64,000 bases of DNA from Anaerobiospirillum thomasii (GTDB taxonomy: Bacteria; Pseudomonadota; Gammaproteobacteria; Enterobacterales; Succinivibrionaceae): assembly GCF_900445255.1 (NCBI RefSeq), contig NZ_UAPU01000007.1, positions 1,233,633 through 1,297,632 of the forward strand, written 5' to 3'. The notes beneath the pieces are model-generated. The model worked only from the letters and a program-made list of their open reading frames with translations, did no database searches and was not told where the DNA came from. Positions 1 to 9,344 of this stretch are shown here, piece by piece; positions within the stretch are counted from its first letter, which is position 1, and each line of letters opens with the position of its first letter. A program made the position numbers and the translations under genes.

Positions 1-561
1 ATGAAAGATCCATACAAGGTTGTAACTGAAGTTGCAACTTCTACCTTTGACAAGCTCAAAGAGAATAAGGACAAGCTCTCTGATATTGAGTTTAGAAAGA
101 CTTTAATACGTGAGGAGCTTCTGCCTTATATTGACTATAAGTATGCTGCCTATAAGGTTATTGGCAATCAGTTAAAGCAGACTGCACCAGAGGACAGAGA
201 GGCCTTTGCCGATGCTTTTGCCGAGTATATTGTAGCAAGCTTTGCCGACGCCCTTGGCAAGTATTCAGATCAGGAACTTGTAGTACCTGAATACAAGAGC
301 GTAGGTACTGATGAAAAGCTTGTAAATGTAAAGTTTTTAATTCGTGAAAAAGGCAAACAGGATCTGGTTGTTGTCTTCTCCATGCGTAAAAACAACAAGA
401 CAGGAGAGTGGCGCGCCTTTGATATGGTAGCTGAGAATATCTCCATGTTAACAGCCAAGCAGTCAGAGCTTGCTCCTTTAATCCGTGACAAGGGTTTAAA
501 AGAGGTTACAGCCATGCTTGAAAAGAATAATGCCAGCGCCGGAACTGTTCCTCTTAAGTAA
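1..561 (+). CDS. mlaC: MlaC, periplasmic phospholipid-binding protein (5' truncated)
   Basis: MlaC is the periplasmic shuttle that carries phospholipid between the outer-membrane MlaA complex and the inner-membrane MlaFEDB transporter. The visible 186 residues start at the equivalent of the mature N-terminus (DPYKVV, compare NPYKL in E. coli) and have no signal peptide, so the ATG at base 1 is very probably internal and the true start lies outside the window. Family features include ELLPYIDYKYAA near residues 39-50 and the RKN..TGEWRAFDMVAE segment. The next gene is a STAS protein (MlaB), as in the canonical mlaFEDCB order. Confidence 0.9.
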   Translation: MKDPYKVVTEVATSTFDKLKENKDKLSDIEFRKTLIREELLPYIDYKYAAYKVIGNQLKQTAPEDREAFADAFAEYIVASFADALGKYSDQELVVPEYKSVGTDEKLVNVKFLIREKGKQDLVVVFSMRKNNKTGEWRAFDMVAENISMLTAKQSELAPLIRDKGLKEVTAMLEKNNASAGTVPLK

Positions 562-565
562 TACG

Positions 566-820
566 ATGTACGATTTTGATTCACTGACTGTCAGCAACGT
601 TCCTGCTCTGTGGGAACGTCGCGATGAGATCTTCAAAGACAGCGTATTTGATATGGGTCAGATGCAATCTGTTGATTCAGCTGGTATTGCCTTTCTTGCG
701 CAGTGGGCTTTATCAAAGCATGATAAAAAACTCAAGTTGCAAAATGTCAGCGACAGTGCTCTGGCTCTGATTAAAACCTTAGGTGTTTCTGATTTGTTTG
801 ATGCACAAAAATCAGTTTGA
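566..820 (+). CDS. mlaB: MlaB, STAS-domain subunit of the Mla phospholipid transporter
   Basis: This is an 84-residue STAS protein with the typical core DMGQMQSVDSAGIAFLAQW, where the S-D-S-A-G turn sits at the family's usual place. MlaB binds the ATPase MlaF on the cytoplasmic side. The ATG at 566 follows the mlaC stop by 4 bases. An upstream in-frame ATG at 518 would overlap mlaC and add residues absent from the family, so 566 is preferred. No strong Shine-Dalgarno sequence is visible, which fits translational coupling to mlaC. Confidence 0.85.
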   Translation: MYDFDSLTVSNVPALWERRDEIFKDSVFDMGQMQSVDSAGIAFLAQWALSKHDKKLKLQNVSDSALALIKTLGVSDLFDAQKSV

Positions 821-1799
821 ACTCTTTGTCAGAAAGTATACGCTCCTTGCCTCTATAGGCATGGGCGTAATTCTTTATGTAATTTACAGACATTTGAGCT
901 TTTTAAATCCCTACAAGGTGCAGATTAAGGCTCTAGTGCTTGATATTGTGCCTTTTTTAATCTTTGGTATGCTCTATGTTGCCTTTTGCAAAATAGACAT
1001 CAAAAGCATGCGTCTGCGCATGTGGCATCTGATTTTAATCATTGCACAGATTGGTATTCCTTTTATCATTGGCTTTATGCTCTCTAAAGATTATGTATCT
1101 GACAGAGAGGTATATGAAGGCCTTATGGTGCTTATTATCTGCCCAACTGCGGCCGCATCTGCCATTATCACTGGCAAGCTTGGTGGCTCTGAGGCATCAC
1201 TGACAAGCTATACTCTTGTGTCAAATGTAGCTGCTGCCATAACCATACCCTTTATTTTTGCCTATGCAGGAACCAAGGTTACAGCTTCATTTGCAGATCA
1301 GATGATACTTATTGCCAATAAGGTTTTTCCAATGATTTTGTTGCCTTTGCTGCTGGCTTTTGTATCGCGCTATATATTAAAAGGCATACACAGCTTTTTA
1401 ATCACAACAGGCAAGGATCTGCCTTTTTATATGTGGGCTTTGACATTAACTATTGTCACAGCTCAGGTAGCCTCAACTCTTGTCAATGCCTCAGTTGATC
1501 CTGCCACTATGGCCTATCTTGCATTTATAGGTTTTGTAGCCTGTATAGGGCAGTATGTCTTTGGCAAGTTTGTGGGTAATTTCTATGCACAGCGTGTCAG
1601 TGCAGGGCAGGGGCTTGGGCAGAAAAATGTGGTTTTTGCCATCTGGCTTGCAGCTACATATTTTAGTCAGAGTGCTGTAATTGCAGCTGCCTGCTATATG
1701 ATTTTTCAAAACGGCTTTAATGCTCTGCAGCTTTTTTACAAGGACACCTATGATAAAAAACGCGCTGCAAAAGGCCTTAAGCCTTATCAGGAAATATAA
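801..1799 (+). CDS. Bile acid:sodium symporter (BASS)-like family membrane transporter
   Basis: This is a 332-residue polytopic membrane protein with about eight to ten hydrophobic segments. Small-residue-rich segments such as CPTAAASAIITGKLGG and TSYTLVSNVAAA resemble the crossing region of the BASS/SBF-like (YfeH-type) family. Substrate is unknown; such proteins carry organic anions with Na+. The ATG at 801 overlaps the mlaB end by 20 bases, and a TTG at 783 would add only MFLICL. It occupies the place where many gammaproteobacteria have ibaG-murA, so its link to lipid transport is positional only. Confidence 0.7.
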   Translation: MHKNQFELFVRKYTLLASIGMGVILYVIYRHLSFLNPYKVQIKALVLDIVPFLIFGMLYVAFCKIDIKSMRLRMWHLILIIAQIGIPFIIGFMLSKDYVSDREVYEGLMVLIICPTAAASAIITGKLGGSEASLTSYTLVSNVAAAITIPFIFAYAGTKVTASFADQMILIANKVFPMILLPLLLAFVSRYILKGIHSFLITTGKDLPFYMWALTLTIVTAQVASTLVNASVDPATMAYLAFIGFVACIGQYVFGKFVGNFYAQRVSAGQGLGQKNVVFAIWLAATYFSQSAVIAAACYMIFQNGFNALQLFYKDTYDKKRAAKGLKPYQEI

Positions 1800-1800
1800 A

Positions 1801-1822
1801 AAAGGCTCTGTACAGAGCCTTT
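1801..1822. terminator. Bidirectional hairpin between transporter and DUF2750-like gene
   Basis: A perfect 10-bp stem (1801-1810 with 1813-1822) with a 2-base centre starts with AAAGG and ends with CCTTT, preceded by an A-run. It lies between two convergent genes and can terminate both. Confidence 0.8.
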
Positions 1823-1827
1823 GTCAT

Positions 1828-2220
1828 TTATTCGCCTTTGCTAAAATCAGGCTCAAGTACTGTAAAATCGCTCTGCCCTACAGGCATAATGCCAAGTAAA
1901 ATGCTCTCAGCCTGTAAAGGTGCGCTAAGATTGTCCTTAAAATCCTTTACTGATAGTGACACAACTTTAAGATCCTCTTTTTTGTCATCAAAAGAGTCAA
2001 TTAAAGCCTGTGCAAAGCGTGGGTGGCAGAAGACAGGCATTACAGTGCTTTTAACTCCATCCTCATCCTCACTGTCATCTCCAAGCAAGAACAGATCATC
2101 TCCCTGGCAGATAAAGACCACAATCTCATGCTCTTTGAGCTTTTGCAGGAAAAAAGACTCTCTGTACTCGGCATTGAGGGCAGATACAGCCTCAAACTCT
2201 TTGTCGGTAATTTCAAACAT
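1828..2220 (-). CDS. DUF2750-like small protein
   Basis: This is a 130-residue acidic cytoplasmic protein. Its N-terminal pattern (about 10 residues, then a short F-x-x-K helix, a strand-like IVVFICQGDDLFLLGDD and a later PVFCHPRFAQALI) resembles DUF2750 family proteins, whose function is unknown. No catalytic motif is evident. It starts one base after the uvrA stop, with a GAGGG Shine-Dalgarno sequence inside the end of uvrA, so it is almost certainly co-transcribed and coupled with uvrA. Family assignment is by pattern recall only. Confidence 0.55.
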   Translation of the reverse strand: MFEITDKEFEAVSALNAEYRESFFLQKLKEHEIVVFICQGDDLFLLGDDSEDEDGVKSTVMPVFCHPRFAQALIDSFDDKKEDLKVVSLSVKDFKDNLSAPLQAESILLGIMPVGQSDFTVLEPDFSKGE

Positions 2221-2221
2221 G

Positions 2222-5059
2222 TTAATACCCTCTTTGTAAAATTGGTTTTAAAAAAGCACCGGTAAATGATTTTTCACACCTGGCAATCTGCTCTGGTGTG
2301 CCAGTGGCAATAATCTCGCCGCCGCCGGAGCCTCCTTCAGGTCCTAAATCTATAATATGATCTGCCATCTTGATAACATCAAGATTGTGCTCAATTACAA
2401 CTATGGTATTGCCCTCATCACGCAGTCTTATAAGCACTGACACCAGCTGTTTTACATCATGAAAGTGCAGACCTGTGGTAGGCTCATCTAGCACATACAG
2501 TGTATTGCCTGTTGAGCGTTTTGACAGCTCCTTTGACAGTTTGATACGCTGCGCCTCTCCTCCTGAAAATGTAGTGGCGGCCTGACCTAGGGTAATGTAG
2601 GACAGTCCCACATCCACCAGGGTTTTGAGTTTTTTGGCAATGGATGGAATAGCCTCAAAAAACTCATGGGCCTCTTCAATGGTCATTTCAAGCACATCAG
2701 ATATGCTCTTACCTTTGTAGGTTATATCAAGAGTTTCTCTGTTATATCTTTTACCGTGGCACTGCTCGCATTTGACATAGATATCTGGCAGAAAGTGCAT
2801 GGAGATTTTTATGGTGCCGTCACCCTGACAGGCCTCACAGCGTCCACCTTTGACATTAAAGGAAAAGCGTCCTGGACCATAGCCGCGGGCTCTTGCCTCA
2901 TGGGTGCTGGCAAAAAGCTCACGAATTGACTGAAACAGTCCTACATAGGTTGCAGGATTGGAGCGCGGGGTACGGCCAATAGGACTTTGATCAATACAGA
3001 TGATTTTATCAAAATGCTCAAGGCCCTCAATTTTCTTGTAAGGGGCCGGATCATCATTGGCTGTAACCTTGTTGAGCTCGCGCTCTGCCACACGTACAAG
3101 AGTGTCATTGATTAAAGTTGATTTGCCAGAGCCTGAGACGCCGGTTACAACTACAAGCTGACCGCATGGGATAGTGGCATCAACATTTTTAAGATTGTTG
3201 CCGCTGCAGCCTGAAAGCTTAAGGACCTTGCCCTTTTGCATTTTGACTCTGTTTTTAGGTATATCAATGCGCAGCTCTCCTGACAGATATTTTCCTGTCA
3301 GCGAGTCTTTGCATTTTATAATTTCAGCTACAGTACCCTGTGCCACCACACTGCCGCCATGCACACCAGCACCAGGACCTATATCAATAATATGATCAGC
3401 CTGCCTTATGGCATCTTCATCATGCTCAACCACAATTACAGTATTGCCAAGATCGCGCAGGTGCACCAGGGCATCTAAAAGCTTCTGATTGTCTCTTTGA
3501 TGCAGACCTATTGACGGCTCATCAAGGGTGTACATGACACCCACAAGACCTGCACCTATCTGTGAGGCAAGACGTATGCGCTGTGCTTCACCGCCTGAAA
3601 GTGTTTCAGCAGAGCGTGACAGATTAAGATAGCCAAGACCTACATTTTCAAGAAAGGTTAATCTGTCTTTAATCTCTTTTAGGATACGATCTGCAATCTT
3701 ATGCTCCTGTGAGCTTAGTTGTATGTTTTCAAAAAACTCTCTGGCCTTGACAATGGACATGGCATTGACAGATGGCAGGGAAGTATTGGCCACAAAGACA
3801 TGGCAGTACTCATGCTTGAGTCTTGCGCCATGACAGGATGGACACTCTTTTGAGGACATGAGCCTGCTAAGTTCCTCTCTTATGTACTCAGAGTCAGTCT
3901 CTACCATACGTCTTTTAAGATTAGGTATGACACCTTCAAAAGGCTGTACACTTTTTCTTGATTTGCTGCCATCTGCTGAGGTGAAGTTTATCTCTATGGC
4001 CTCTTTGCCTGTGCCGTATAAAAACAGCTTCTGCTCGCGGGCACTAAGATCGTCAAAAGGTGTGTGCTCATCTATGCCATAGTGGGTGCATACAGCCTTT
4101 AGCATACGATAGTAGAAAAATGAGCGCCTGTCCCAGCCGACAATGGCTCCTTCAAAAATGGATTTGCTTTTATCAGGTATAATCTTGTTTATATCAAAGA
4201 CCATCTGCGCACCAAGACCCTCACACTCAGGGCAGGCTCCATGCGGATTGTTAAAGGAGAAATTGCGCGGCTCAAGTTCGGCTATGGCATAGCCGCACTC
4301 AGGGCATGAATAGCGCGATGAAAACAAAAGCTCCTCATCTTCCCCATCAATAGGGGCAAGCACGGCAAGACCGTCTGCAACTTTAAGCGCTGTTTCAAAG
4401 GATTCGGCCAGACGCTGTTTTATATCATCCTTGATTTTAAATCTGTCTATTACAACATCAATATTGTGTTTTATATGCAGCTGCAGATCAGGAGGATCTG
4501 AGAGATCGCAGATTTCATTATCAATTCTGGCTCTTATAAAACCATCGCGGGCCAGCTCTGCTAAAAGCTGTTTGTATTCACCCTTTCGGCCTCTTACCAC
4601 GGGAGCTAAAATCATATATTTCTCACCAGATGGCTTTTGCATGGTCTGATCTACCATCTGCGATACAGTCTGAGCCTTAAGCTCAACACCATGCTCAGGA
4701 CATCTTGCTGTACCCACCCTGGCCCAGAGCAGACGCAGATAGTCATGAATTTCTGTAATGGTGCCTACAGTGGAGCGCGGGTTGTGTGATGTTGACTTCT
4801 GCTCAATGGAAATGGCAGGAGACAGACCTTCTATGGATTCAACATCAGGTTTGTCCATAAGCTGTAAAAACTGACGGGCATAGGCAGAGAGAGATTCGAC
4901 ATAACGTCTCTGGCCTTCAGCATAGAGGGTATCAAAGGCAAGAGAGGATTTGCCAGATCCTGAAAGGCCGGTTATTACACACAGTTTATCGCGAGGAATG
5001 GTGAGATTTACATTCTTGAGATTATGGGTTTTAGCCCCACGGATAATAATATTCTGCAT
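2222..5059 (-). CDS. uvrA: UvrA, excinuclease ABC subunit A
   Basis: UvrA is the damage-recognition ATPase of nucleotide excision repair and loads UvrB onto DNA. At 945 residues it matches the usual about 940. Two ABC modules are visible: Walker [10 protein letters not shown] near residue 31 and GVSGSGKST in the second half, and signature motifs LSGGEAQR and FSGGEAQR. Zinc-binding pairs are CPEC..CPEC in the first half and CEAC..CEQC in the second. It is divergent from ssb, as in E. coli, and followed by a coupled DUF2750-like gene. Confidence 0.98.
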   Translation of the reverse strand: MQNIIIRGAKTHNLKNVNLTIPRDKLCVITGLSGSGKSSLAFDTLYAEGQRRYVESLSAYARQFLQLMDKPDVESIEGLSPAISIEQKSTSHNPRSTVGTITEIHDYLRLLWARVGTARCPEHGVELKAQTVSQMVDQTMQKPSGEKYMILAPVVRGRKGEYKQLLAELARDGFIRARIDNEICDLSDPPDLQLHIKHNIDVVIDRFKIKDDIKQRLAESFETALKVADGLAVLAPIDGEDEELLFSSRYSCPECGYAIAELEPRNFSFNNPHGACPECEGLGAQMVFDINKIIPDKSKSIFEGAIVGWDRRSFFYYRMLKAVCTHYGIDEHTPFDDLSAREQKLFLYGTGKEAIEINFTSADGSKSRKSVQPFEGVIPNLKRRMVETDSEYIREELSRLMSSKECPSCHGARLKHEYCHVFVANTSLPSVNAMSIVKAREFFENIQLSSQEHKIADRILKEIKDRLTFLENVGLGYLNLSRSAETLSGGEAQRIRLASQIGAGLVGVMYTLDEPSIGLHQRDNQKLLDALVHLRDLGNTVIVVEHDEDAIRQADHIIDIGPGAGVHGGSVVAQGTVAEIIKCKDSLTGKYLSGELRIDIPKNRVKMQKGKVLKLSGCSGNNLKNVDATIPCGQLVVVTGVSGSGKSTLINDTLVRVAERELNKVTANDDPAPYKKIEGLEHFDKIICIDQSPIGRTPRSNPATYVGLFQSIRELFASTHEARARGYGPGRFSFNVKGGRCEACQGDGTIKISMHFLPDIYVKCEQCHGKRYNRETLDITYKGKSISDVLEMTIEEAHEFFEAIPSIAKKLKTLVDVGLSYITLGQAATTFSGGEAQRIKLSKELSKRSTGNTLYVLDEPTTGLHFHDVKQLVSVLIRLRDEGNTIVVIEHNLDVIKMADHIIDLGPEGGSGGGEIIATGTPEQIARCEKSFTGAFLKPILQRGY

Positions 5060-5287
5060 ATGTTTTGTGCATTAAATAACAAAAATTATTAGATTGTCTC
5101 TTAATTTTTTGGATATATGAAAAAATAGCATGATTTTTAAGTTTTTAGATCTTCAATTAAGAGTGCTTCTGCTATTATAATCATACATATTTTACGGTAG
5201 ATTTAGATCTATTCAAGATACATGATAATTTTTAGAATCAGATTTAATACTTATAAAGTTTAGAAATACACAATAAGGGTAAATTTT
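5060..5287. promoter_or_regulatory. Divergent uvrA/ssb control region
   Basis: This 228-base AT-rich spacer must hold the promoters of both genes. In E. coli the equivalent region carries a LexA operator (CTG-N10-CAG). Reading both strands I do not see a match to that consensus, so SOS control by an E. coli-type LexA is not supported. The ssb Shine-Dalgarno sequence is AAGGG ahead of the ATG at 5288. No strong -35/-10 pair can be assigned with confidence. Confidence 0.5.
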
Positions 5288-6058
5288 ATGGCTCGTGGAG
5301 TTAATAAAGTAATATTGATTGGTAATTTAGGCGACGAACCTTTATGTAGATCGACTCATAGCGGTTGCAGTGTGACAAACATTTCCATGGTTACAAACGA
5401 AGTCAGAAGAAATATCGATACAGGTGAGACAACAGAATACGCTGAGTGGCATAGAGTAGTAATGTGGGGCAAGCTTGCAGATATAGCCAAGCAGTACCTG
5501 CACAAAGGATCACAGATTTATGTTGAGGGTAAGCTACGCACCCGTTCATTCCTTGATAAACAGGGACAAAAGCGCAGTGTAACTGAAATTGTTGCAGATG
5601 AAATGCAGATGTTAGGTTCAAGACAGGGTCCTGCCAATTCCATGGGTAATGGCATGCCTAACAACCGTCGTCAGAATCAGATGGGCGGTTTTAACAATCA
5701 GAACATGGGCAACAGCATCTATGGTAATGAGCAGCCAACACTGTCACAGCCACAGAATAATTTTAACTCCATGAACAATATGGGTATGAGCCCTATGGGC
5801 GGTATGAATTCAATGAACTCCATGCAGGGTATGGGTTCTATGGGATCATACGGTCAGGATAATATGTCAAATATCTATGGCTCCATGGGAAACAATGATA
5901 TGCCTTCAGATCTTGATGACAGGGAGATGATGGATGGTTCTCACAACAGCATGATGGCTGAGAACAGAAATGTCCAGGCTCCTGTAATCTCAGGCGGTGT
6001 CAATGAGAACAAGGTTGATAAACAGCCATCTCTTGATGTTGACGAAATTCCATTTTAA
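5288..6058 (+). CDS. ssb: SSB, single-stranded DNA-binding protein with long Met/Asn/Gly linker
   Basis: The N-terminal OB fold (about residues 1-112) begins ARGVNKVILIGNLGDEP and contains EWHRVVMWGKLA and IYVEGKLRTR, typical of bacterial SSB tetramers. The acidic tip DVDEIPF at the C-terminus is the docking peptide for SSB partner proteins. Between them lies an unusually long linker, about residues 115-245, built from Met, Asn, Gly, Ser and Gln (many NMG, SMG and GMN repeats). The total of 256 residues exceeds the usual 170-180. A disordered linker is normal for SSB; the methionine richness and length are not. Confidence 0.97.
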   Translation: MARGVNKVILIGNLGDEPLCRSTHSGCSVTNISMVTNEVRRNIDTGETTEYAEWHRVVMWGKLADIAKQYLHKGSQIYVEGKLRTRSFLDKQGQKRSVTEIVADEMQMLGSRQGPANSMGNGMPNNRRQNQMGGFNNQNMGNSIYGNEQPTLSQPQNNFNSMNNMGMSPMGGMNSMNSMQGMGSMGSYGQDNMSNIYGSMGNNDMPSDLDDREMMDGSHNSMMAENRNVQAPVISGGVNENKVDKQPSLDVDEIPF

Positions 6059-6068
6059 TTAAACAGGT

Positions 6069-6101
6069 GGGTATACGCCTTTTGCCGGGGCGTATAAACC
6101 C
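6069..6101 (+). terminator. Stem-loop downstream of ssb
   Basis: The stem ATACGCC/GGCGTAT is extended by GGGT/ACCC across an AA bulge and lies 11 bases after the ssb stop. It lacks an immediate T-run; T-rich sequence appears only about 15 bases later. It may be a weak terminator or an mRNA 3'-end stabiliser. Confidence 0.4.
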
Positions 6102-6164
6102 AGGGTTATAAACTTTTATAATTTTTGAATTTTCAGAAATTTACAATTACGTTAGGCTGTGCAG

Positions 6165-7217
6165 ATGTTTAAAAAGCTTCGCGGTATGTTCTCAAATGAT
6201 TTGTCCATAGATCTGGGAACAGCAAACACTTTAGTTTACGTCAAAAATAAAGGTATAGTTTTAAATGAGTCTTCAGTTGTGGCTGTAAGACTTGACAGAA
6301 ACGGAACCGGCGGTCAGCGCAAGGTTTACGCAGTAGGTAAGGCCGCCAAGGTCATGTACGGTCGTAATCCTGACAATATCGAAGTTATCCGTCCTATGAA
6401 AGACGGTGTGATTGCAGACTTTCAGTACACTGAAAAGATGCTGCAGTACTTCATTGACAAGGTTCTTACAGGATCACATTTCTTCCCGTTCAAGCCATCT
6501 CCACGTGTGCTTGTGTGTGTTCCATGTGGAGCAACACAGGTTGAAAGACGCGCTATCCGCGAGTCTGTAGAGGGTGCTGGTGCTAGTGAAGTATTTTTAA
6601 TCACCGAACCAATGGCAGCTGCTATTGGTGCAGGTCTGCCTGTATCTGAGGCTGCAGGTTCCATGATTGTAGATATTGGCGGCGGTACTACCGAGGTGGC
6701 CATTATTTCATTAAACGGTGTGGTTTACTCATCATCAGTACGTATTGGCGGTGATAAATTCGATCAGGCCATTGTCAATTATGTAAGAAACACAAAGCGC
6801 TATGAAATTGGTGAAACAACTGCAGAGCAGATTAAGATACAGATTGGTTCTGCCTATGCCGAGCAGGAAATGCATGAGATGGAAGTTCGCGGCCGTTCAG
6901 TGGTTGAAGGTGTACCACGTTCTTTCACTTTAAACTCAAATGAAATTCTTGAGGCTCTCTCTGATCCTATCAAAGGCATTGTTTCGGCTGTACGTGTGGC
7001 TCTTGAGAAGTCTCCACCAGAGCTTGCTGCCGATATCGCTCAGCGCGGCATGATGCTCTCAGGCGGCGGTGCCTTACTGCATAATCTTGATAAACTGCTG
7101 CGTGAAGAAACAGGTATTCCGGTAATTGTAGCTGAGGATCCTTTAACCTGTGTGGCCCGTGGCGGCGGTCGTGCGCTTGAGATGTACGACTCTCAGGACA
7201 ATGAGATCTTTGATTAA
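6165..7217 (+). CDS. mreB: MreB, rod-shape-determining actin homologue
   Basis: MreB forms membrane-associated filaments that direct lateral wall synthesis by the elongasome. The 350-residue product begins [20 protein letters not shown], nearly as in E. coli, and carries the actin-fold phosphate motifs DLGTANT and [10 protein letters not shown] and the adenosine motif MLSGGGALL. The ATG at 6165 is chosen because it matches the family N-terminus; a GTG two codons upstream (6159) is the alternative. It heads the mreBCD-maf block. Confidence 0.98.
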   Translation: MFKKLRGMFSNDLSIDLGTANTLVYVKNKGIVLNESSVVAVRLDRNGTGGQRKVYAVGKAAKVMYGRNPDNIEVIRPMKDGVIADFQYTEKMLQYFIDKVLTGSHFFPFKPSPRVLVCVPCGATQVERRAIRESVEGAGASEVFLITEPMAAAIGAGLPVSEAAGSMIVDIGGGTTEVAIISLNGVVYSSSVRIGGDKFDQAIVNYVRNTKRYEIGETTAEQIKIQIGSAYAEQEMHEMEVRGRSVVEGVPRSFTLNSNEILEALSDPIKGIVSAVRVALEKSPPELAADIAQRGMMLSGGGALLHNLDKLLREETGIPVIVAEDPLTCVARGGGRALEMYDSQDNEIFD

Positions 7218-7221
7218 TTAA

Positions 7222-7239
7222 AGGGGAGATTACTCCCCT
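7222..7239 (+). other. Intercistronic hairpin between mreB and mreC
   Basis: A perfect 7-bp G/C-rich stem (AGGGGAG/CTCCCCT) with a 4-base loop ATTA starts 5 bases after the mreB stop and ends 14 bases before the mreC start. There is no T-run, so it is not a classical terminator. It could protect mreB mRNA from 3' decay or hold back read-through to mreCD. Confidence 0.6.
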
Positions 7240-7253
7240 AACAGGATATATAC

Positions 7254-8243
7254 TTGAAAAAGCCGGAAACCCCGAGCCTTTTGATAAATTTACGACTCGC
7301 TCTGCTTTTGGCGGCATCAATTGTCATTCTGATACTTGATGTCAGGCTCAAGATGTTGAGCGATTTTCGTTATTATTTAGAGACTGCGCTCTATCCAGTA
7401 TTAGTTTTTGCCGATGCCCCACGTCAAGTTTCAAAAGCAGTATCAACACAGTTTAAAAGCCGTGCTGAGCTTATTGATGAAAATGAAAAGCTGGCATCTG
7501 AGAACTTTGAGTTAACAGCTGATTTGATGCGTCTGCATTCTCTTGAACAGGAAAATGCCGCCATGCGCAAGCTGCTCAACTCACCTATGCATGAAACATC
7601 ACGTCGCACTTTTGCTGAAATCATCGATGTTGACTCAGATCCTTATCTTAAGAGGGTTGTGGTCAACAGAGGTACAGGCTCAGGTGTGTATGAGGGTATG
7701 CCTGTTATTACCGACGAAGGTCTGGTAGGTCAGGTCATATCAGCCAATTACGCATACTCTCGCGTGCTGCTGCTTATCGATCCGTCAAGCTCCATACCTG
7801 TAATTGATACACGTAATCAGGTGCGTGCCATAGCTACAGGCAATGGTTCACATGATGAGCTTATTATTACCAATGTACCGCGCTCTACTGATATTCAAAA
7901 GGGTGATATTTTAACCACATCGGGCTTAGGCGGTATCTTCCCAGAGGGTTATCCTGTAGCTATTGTTACAGATGTTGGCTTTTCAGAGTCTCAGCCTTTT
8001 GCTCTGGTCAAGGCCAAGCCACTGGTGCATATTGATACTATGCGCTATGTACTTATGGTCTGGTATAAAAAGGATCTTGATGGTGAAAACAGCAAGGCTG
8101 TGGCACCAAAAGAGCGTACTGACAGCAAAGTTATGCTAAGACAGGACAAAATAAAAAAGCTCATTGATTCAATGACCAATACCAGACTGCAGAATCTGCA
8201 CAGCGCTGCAAGTGATGAGGCAATTGCTGATGGAAGTGAATAA
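7254..8243 (+). CDS. mreC: MreC, rod-shape-determining protein
   Basis: MreC is an inner-membrane bitopic protein whose periplasmic beta-domains activate the RodA/PBP2 elongasome. The layout is a short N-terminal cytoplasmic stretch, one transmembrane helix (about residues 14-30), a heptad-like coiled coil (about 60-105, DENEKLASENFELTADL), then the beta-rich MreC core with GVYEGMPVITDEGLVGQV and LTTSGLGGIFPEGYPV. The length of 329 is normal. The start is TTG at 7254, 7 bases after an AGGAT Shine-Dalgarno sequence; no ATG fits the conserved N-terminus. Confidence 0.93.
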   Translation: MKKPETPSLLINLRLALLLAASIVILILDVRLKMLSDFRYYLETALYPVLVFADAPRQVSKAVSTQFKSRAELIDENEKLASENFELTADLMRLHSLEQENAAMRKLLNSPMHETSRRTFAEIIDVDSDPYLKRVVVNRGTGSGVYEGMPVITDEGLVGQVISANYAYSRVLLLIDPSSSIPVIDTRNQVRAIATGNGSHDELIITNVPRSTDIQKGDILTTSGLGGIFPEGYPVAIVTDVGFSESQPFALVKAKPLVHIDTMRYVLMVWYKKDLDGENSKAVAPKERTDSKVMLRQDKIKKLIDSMTNTRLQNLHSAASDEAIADGSE

Positions 8244-8748
8244 CTATCGCGGCAGAAGATCATCTCTTGTGCTGTTTCTGCCAGTGCTGTTTATAGTATT
8301 TTTACTTGAAATTACCTCACTGCCGGAGGTAGTTCAGGATTACAGACCTGATCTTCTGTCTCTGACACTGCTGTTTTTTGCTATAAGCGAACCGCGCAAG
8401 TACTCTATTGAGGTGGCCTGGATCTGTGGTCTGATTTTAGATCTGCTAACAGGCTCGCCACTTGGTGTGCATGCTATGGTTCTTGCACTGCAGATCTATA
8501 TCATCATCTCTCAGTTTAAATATTTTGCACAGTATGCATTGTGGCAGCAGGCTTTGATTATAGGTCTGGTGCACCTGATTGCTGATGTGATTATTTTCTG
8601 GCTTGAACATATTATAGGTCAGTCCAACTATGAGTCTACCTTCATAGTGCCGGCTTTAACCACTGCCTTATTCTGGTTCCCTGTATTTTTAGGCTTTGGG
8701 CTTATGTCCAGATTCTTTTCTATAGGTGGCAGTACAGATAATAAATAA
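8230..8748 (+). CDS. mreD: MreD, rod-shape-determining membrane protein
   Basis: This 172-residue integral membrane protein has about five or six hydrophobic helices. It contains family-like segments PDLLSLTLLFFAISEP and SPLGVHAMVLALQIYI. MreD partners MreC in the elongasome. The ATG at 8230 has a GAGG Shine-Dalgarno sequence 9 bases upstream and overlaps the mreC end by 14 bases, indicating coupled translation. An ATG at 8212 would place the start farther inside mreC without a better ribosome site. Confidence 0.9.
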   Translation: MEVNNYRGRRSSLVLFLPVLFIVFLLEITSLPEVVQDYRPDLLSLTLLFFAISEPRKYSIEVAWICGLILDLLTGSPLGVHAMVLALQIYIIISQFKYFAQYALWQQALIIGLVHLIADVIIFWLEHIIGQSNYESTFIVPALTTALFWFPVFLGFGLMSRFFSIGGSTDNK

Positions 8749-8750
8749 TT

Positions 8751-9332
8751 ATGTATAAACTGATTTTAGCTTCACAGTCTCCGCGCCGTCGTGATTTTTT
8801 AAAAAATATGGGTCTTGAGTTTGAAATATATGAGGCCTCTATTGATGAAAAAGTAGATGATGGCGAACTGGTAGGACCTTATGTCGTGCGTATGGCCAGC
8901 AAGAAGGCCGACACTGTAATCAAAGAGCACACAGATGCCGTTGTTATAGGTGCAGATACAGTAATTGCGCTTGAGGGCCGTATTTTAGGCAAGCCAAAGG
9001 ACAGAGAAGATGCGCTTAACATGATTTTATCTCTGTCAGGTAAAAGACATGAGGTACATACTGCTGTCTGTGTCAGAGACAGTGACAGAAAATGTATAGT
9101 ACAGACTGTAACCTATGTGACCTTTGCCAATATAAGTAAAGAGCTGGCTCAGATCTATGTTGACTCTGGTGAGTGTGACGATAAATCAGGATCTTATGCT
9201 CTGCAGGGCATAGGTGCCATGCTTATTGAAAAGGTTGAAGGCTCGGTAAGCTCGGTGGTGGGTATGCCTGCAAGTCAGACCCGTGAGCTTTTAGAAAAGT
9301 TTGGAATATACCCAAAGACAGTGAAAGTCTAG
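8751..9332 (+). CDS. maf: Maf-family nucleotide pyrophosphatase (YhdE-like)
   Basis: Maf proteins hydrolyse dTTP, UTP or modified pyrimidine nucleotides and act as house-cleaning enzymes; overexpression affects septation. The N-terminal signature LASQSPRRRDFLKNMG and the central GADTVIALEGRILGKPKDRE contain the substrate and metal residues of the family. The length of 193 is normal. It follows mreD by 2 bases, as yhdE follows mreBCD in E. coli. The E. coli neighbour rng (RNase G) is missing here and tldD follows directly. Confidence 0.95.
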   Translation: MYKLILASQSPRRRDFLKNMGLEFEIYEASIDEKVDDGELVGPYVVRMASKKADTVIKEHTDAVVIGADTVIALEGRILGKPKDREDALNMILSLSGKRHEVHTAVCVRDSDRKCIVQTVTYVTFANISKELAQIYVDSGECDDKSGSYALQGIGAMLIEKVEGSVSSVVGMPASQTRELLEKFGIYPKTVKV

Positions 9333-9344
9333 GCAGGATTTGGT

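Noticed and set aside
1838..2239. 133-codon frame opposite the DUF2750-like gene
   Set aside because: Antisense shadow of a gene that has a clear ribosome site and coupling to uvrA.
5650..5930. Repetitive Met/Asn/Gly codons in ssb as a DNA repeat or CRISPR-like array
   Set aside because: The repeats are irregular and in frame; they encode the disordered linker and show no fixed spacer length.
6970..7320. 116-codon frame opposite the mreB end and mreC start
   Set aside because: Shadow frame over conserved MreB sequence; crosses the intercistronic hairpin without a ribosome site.
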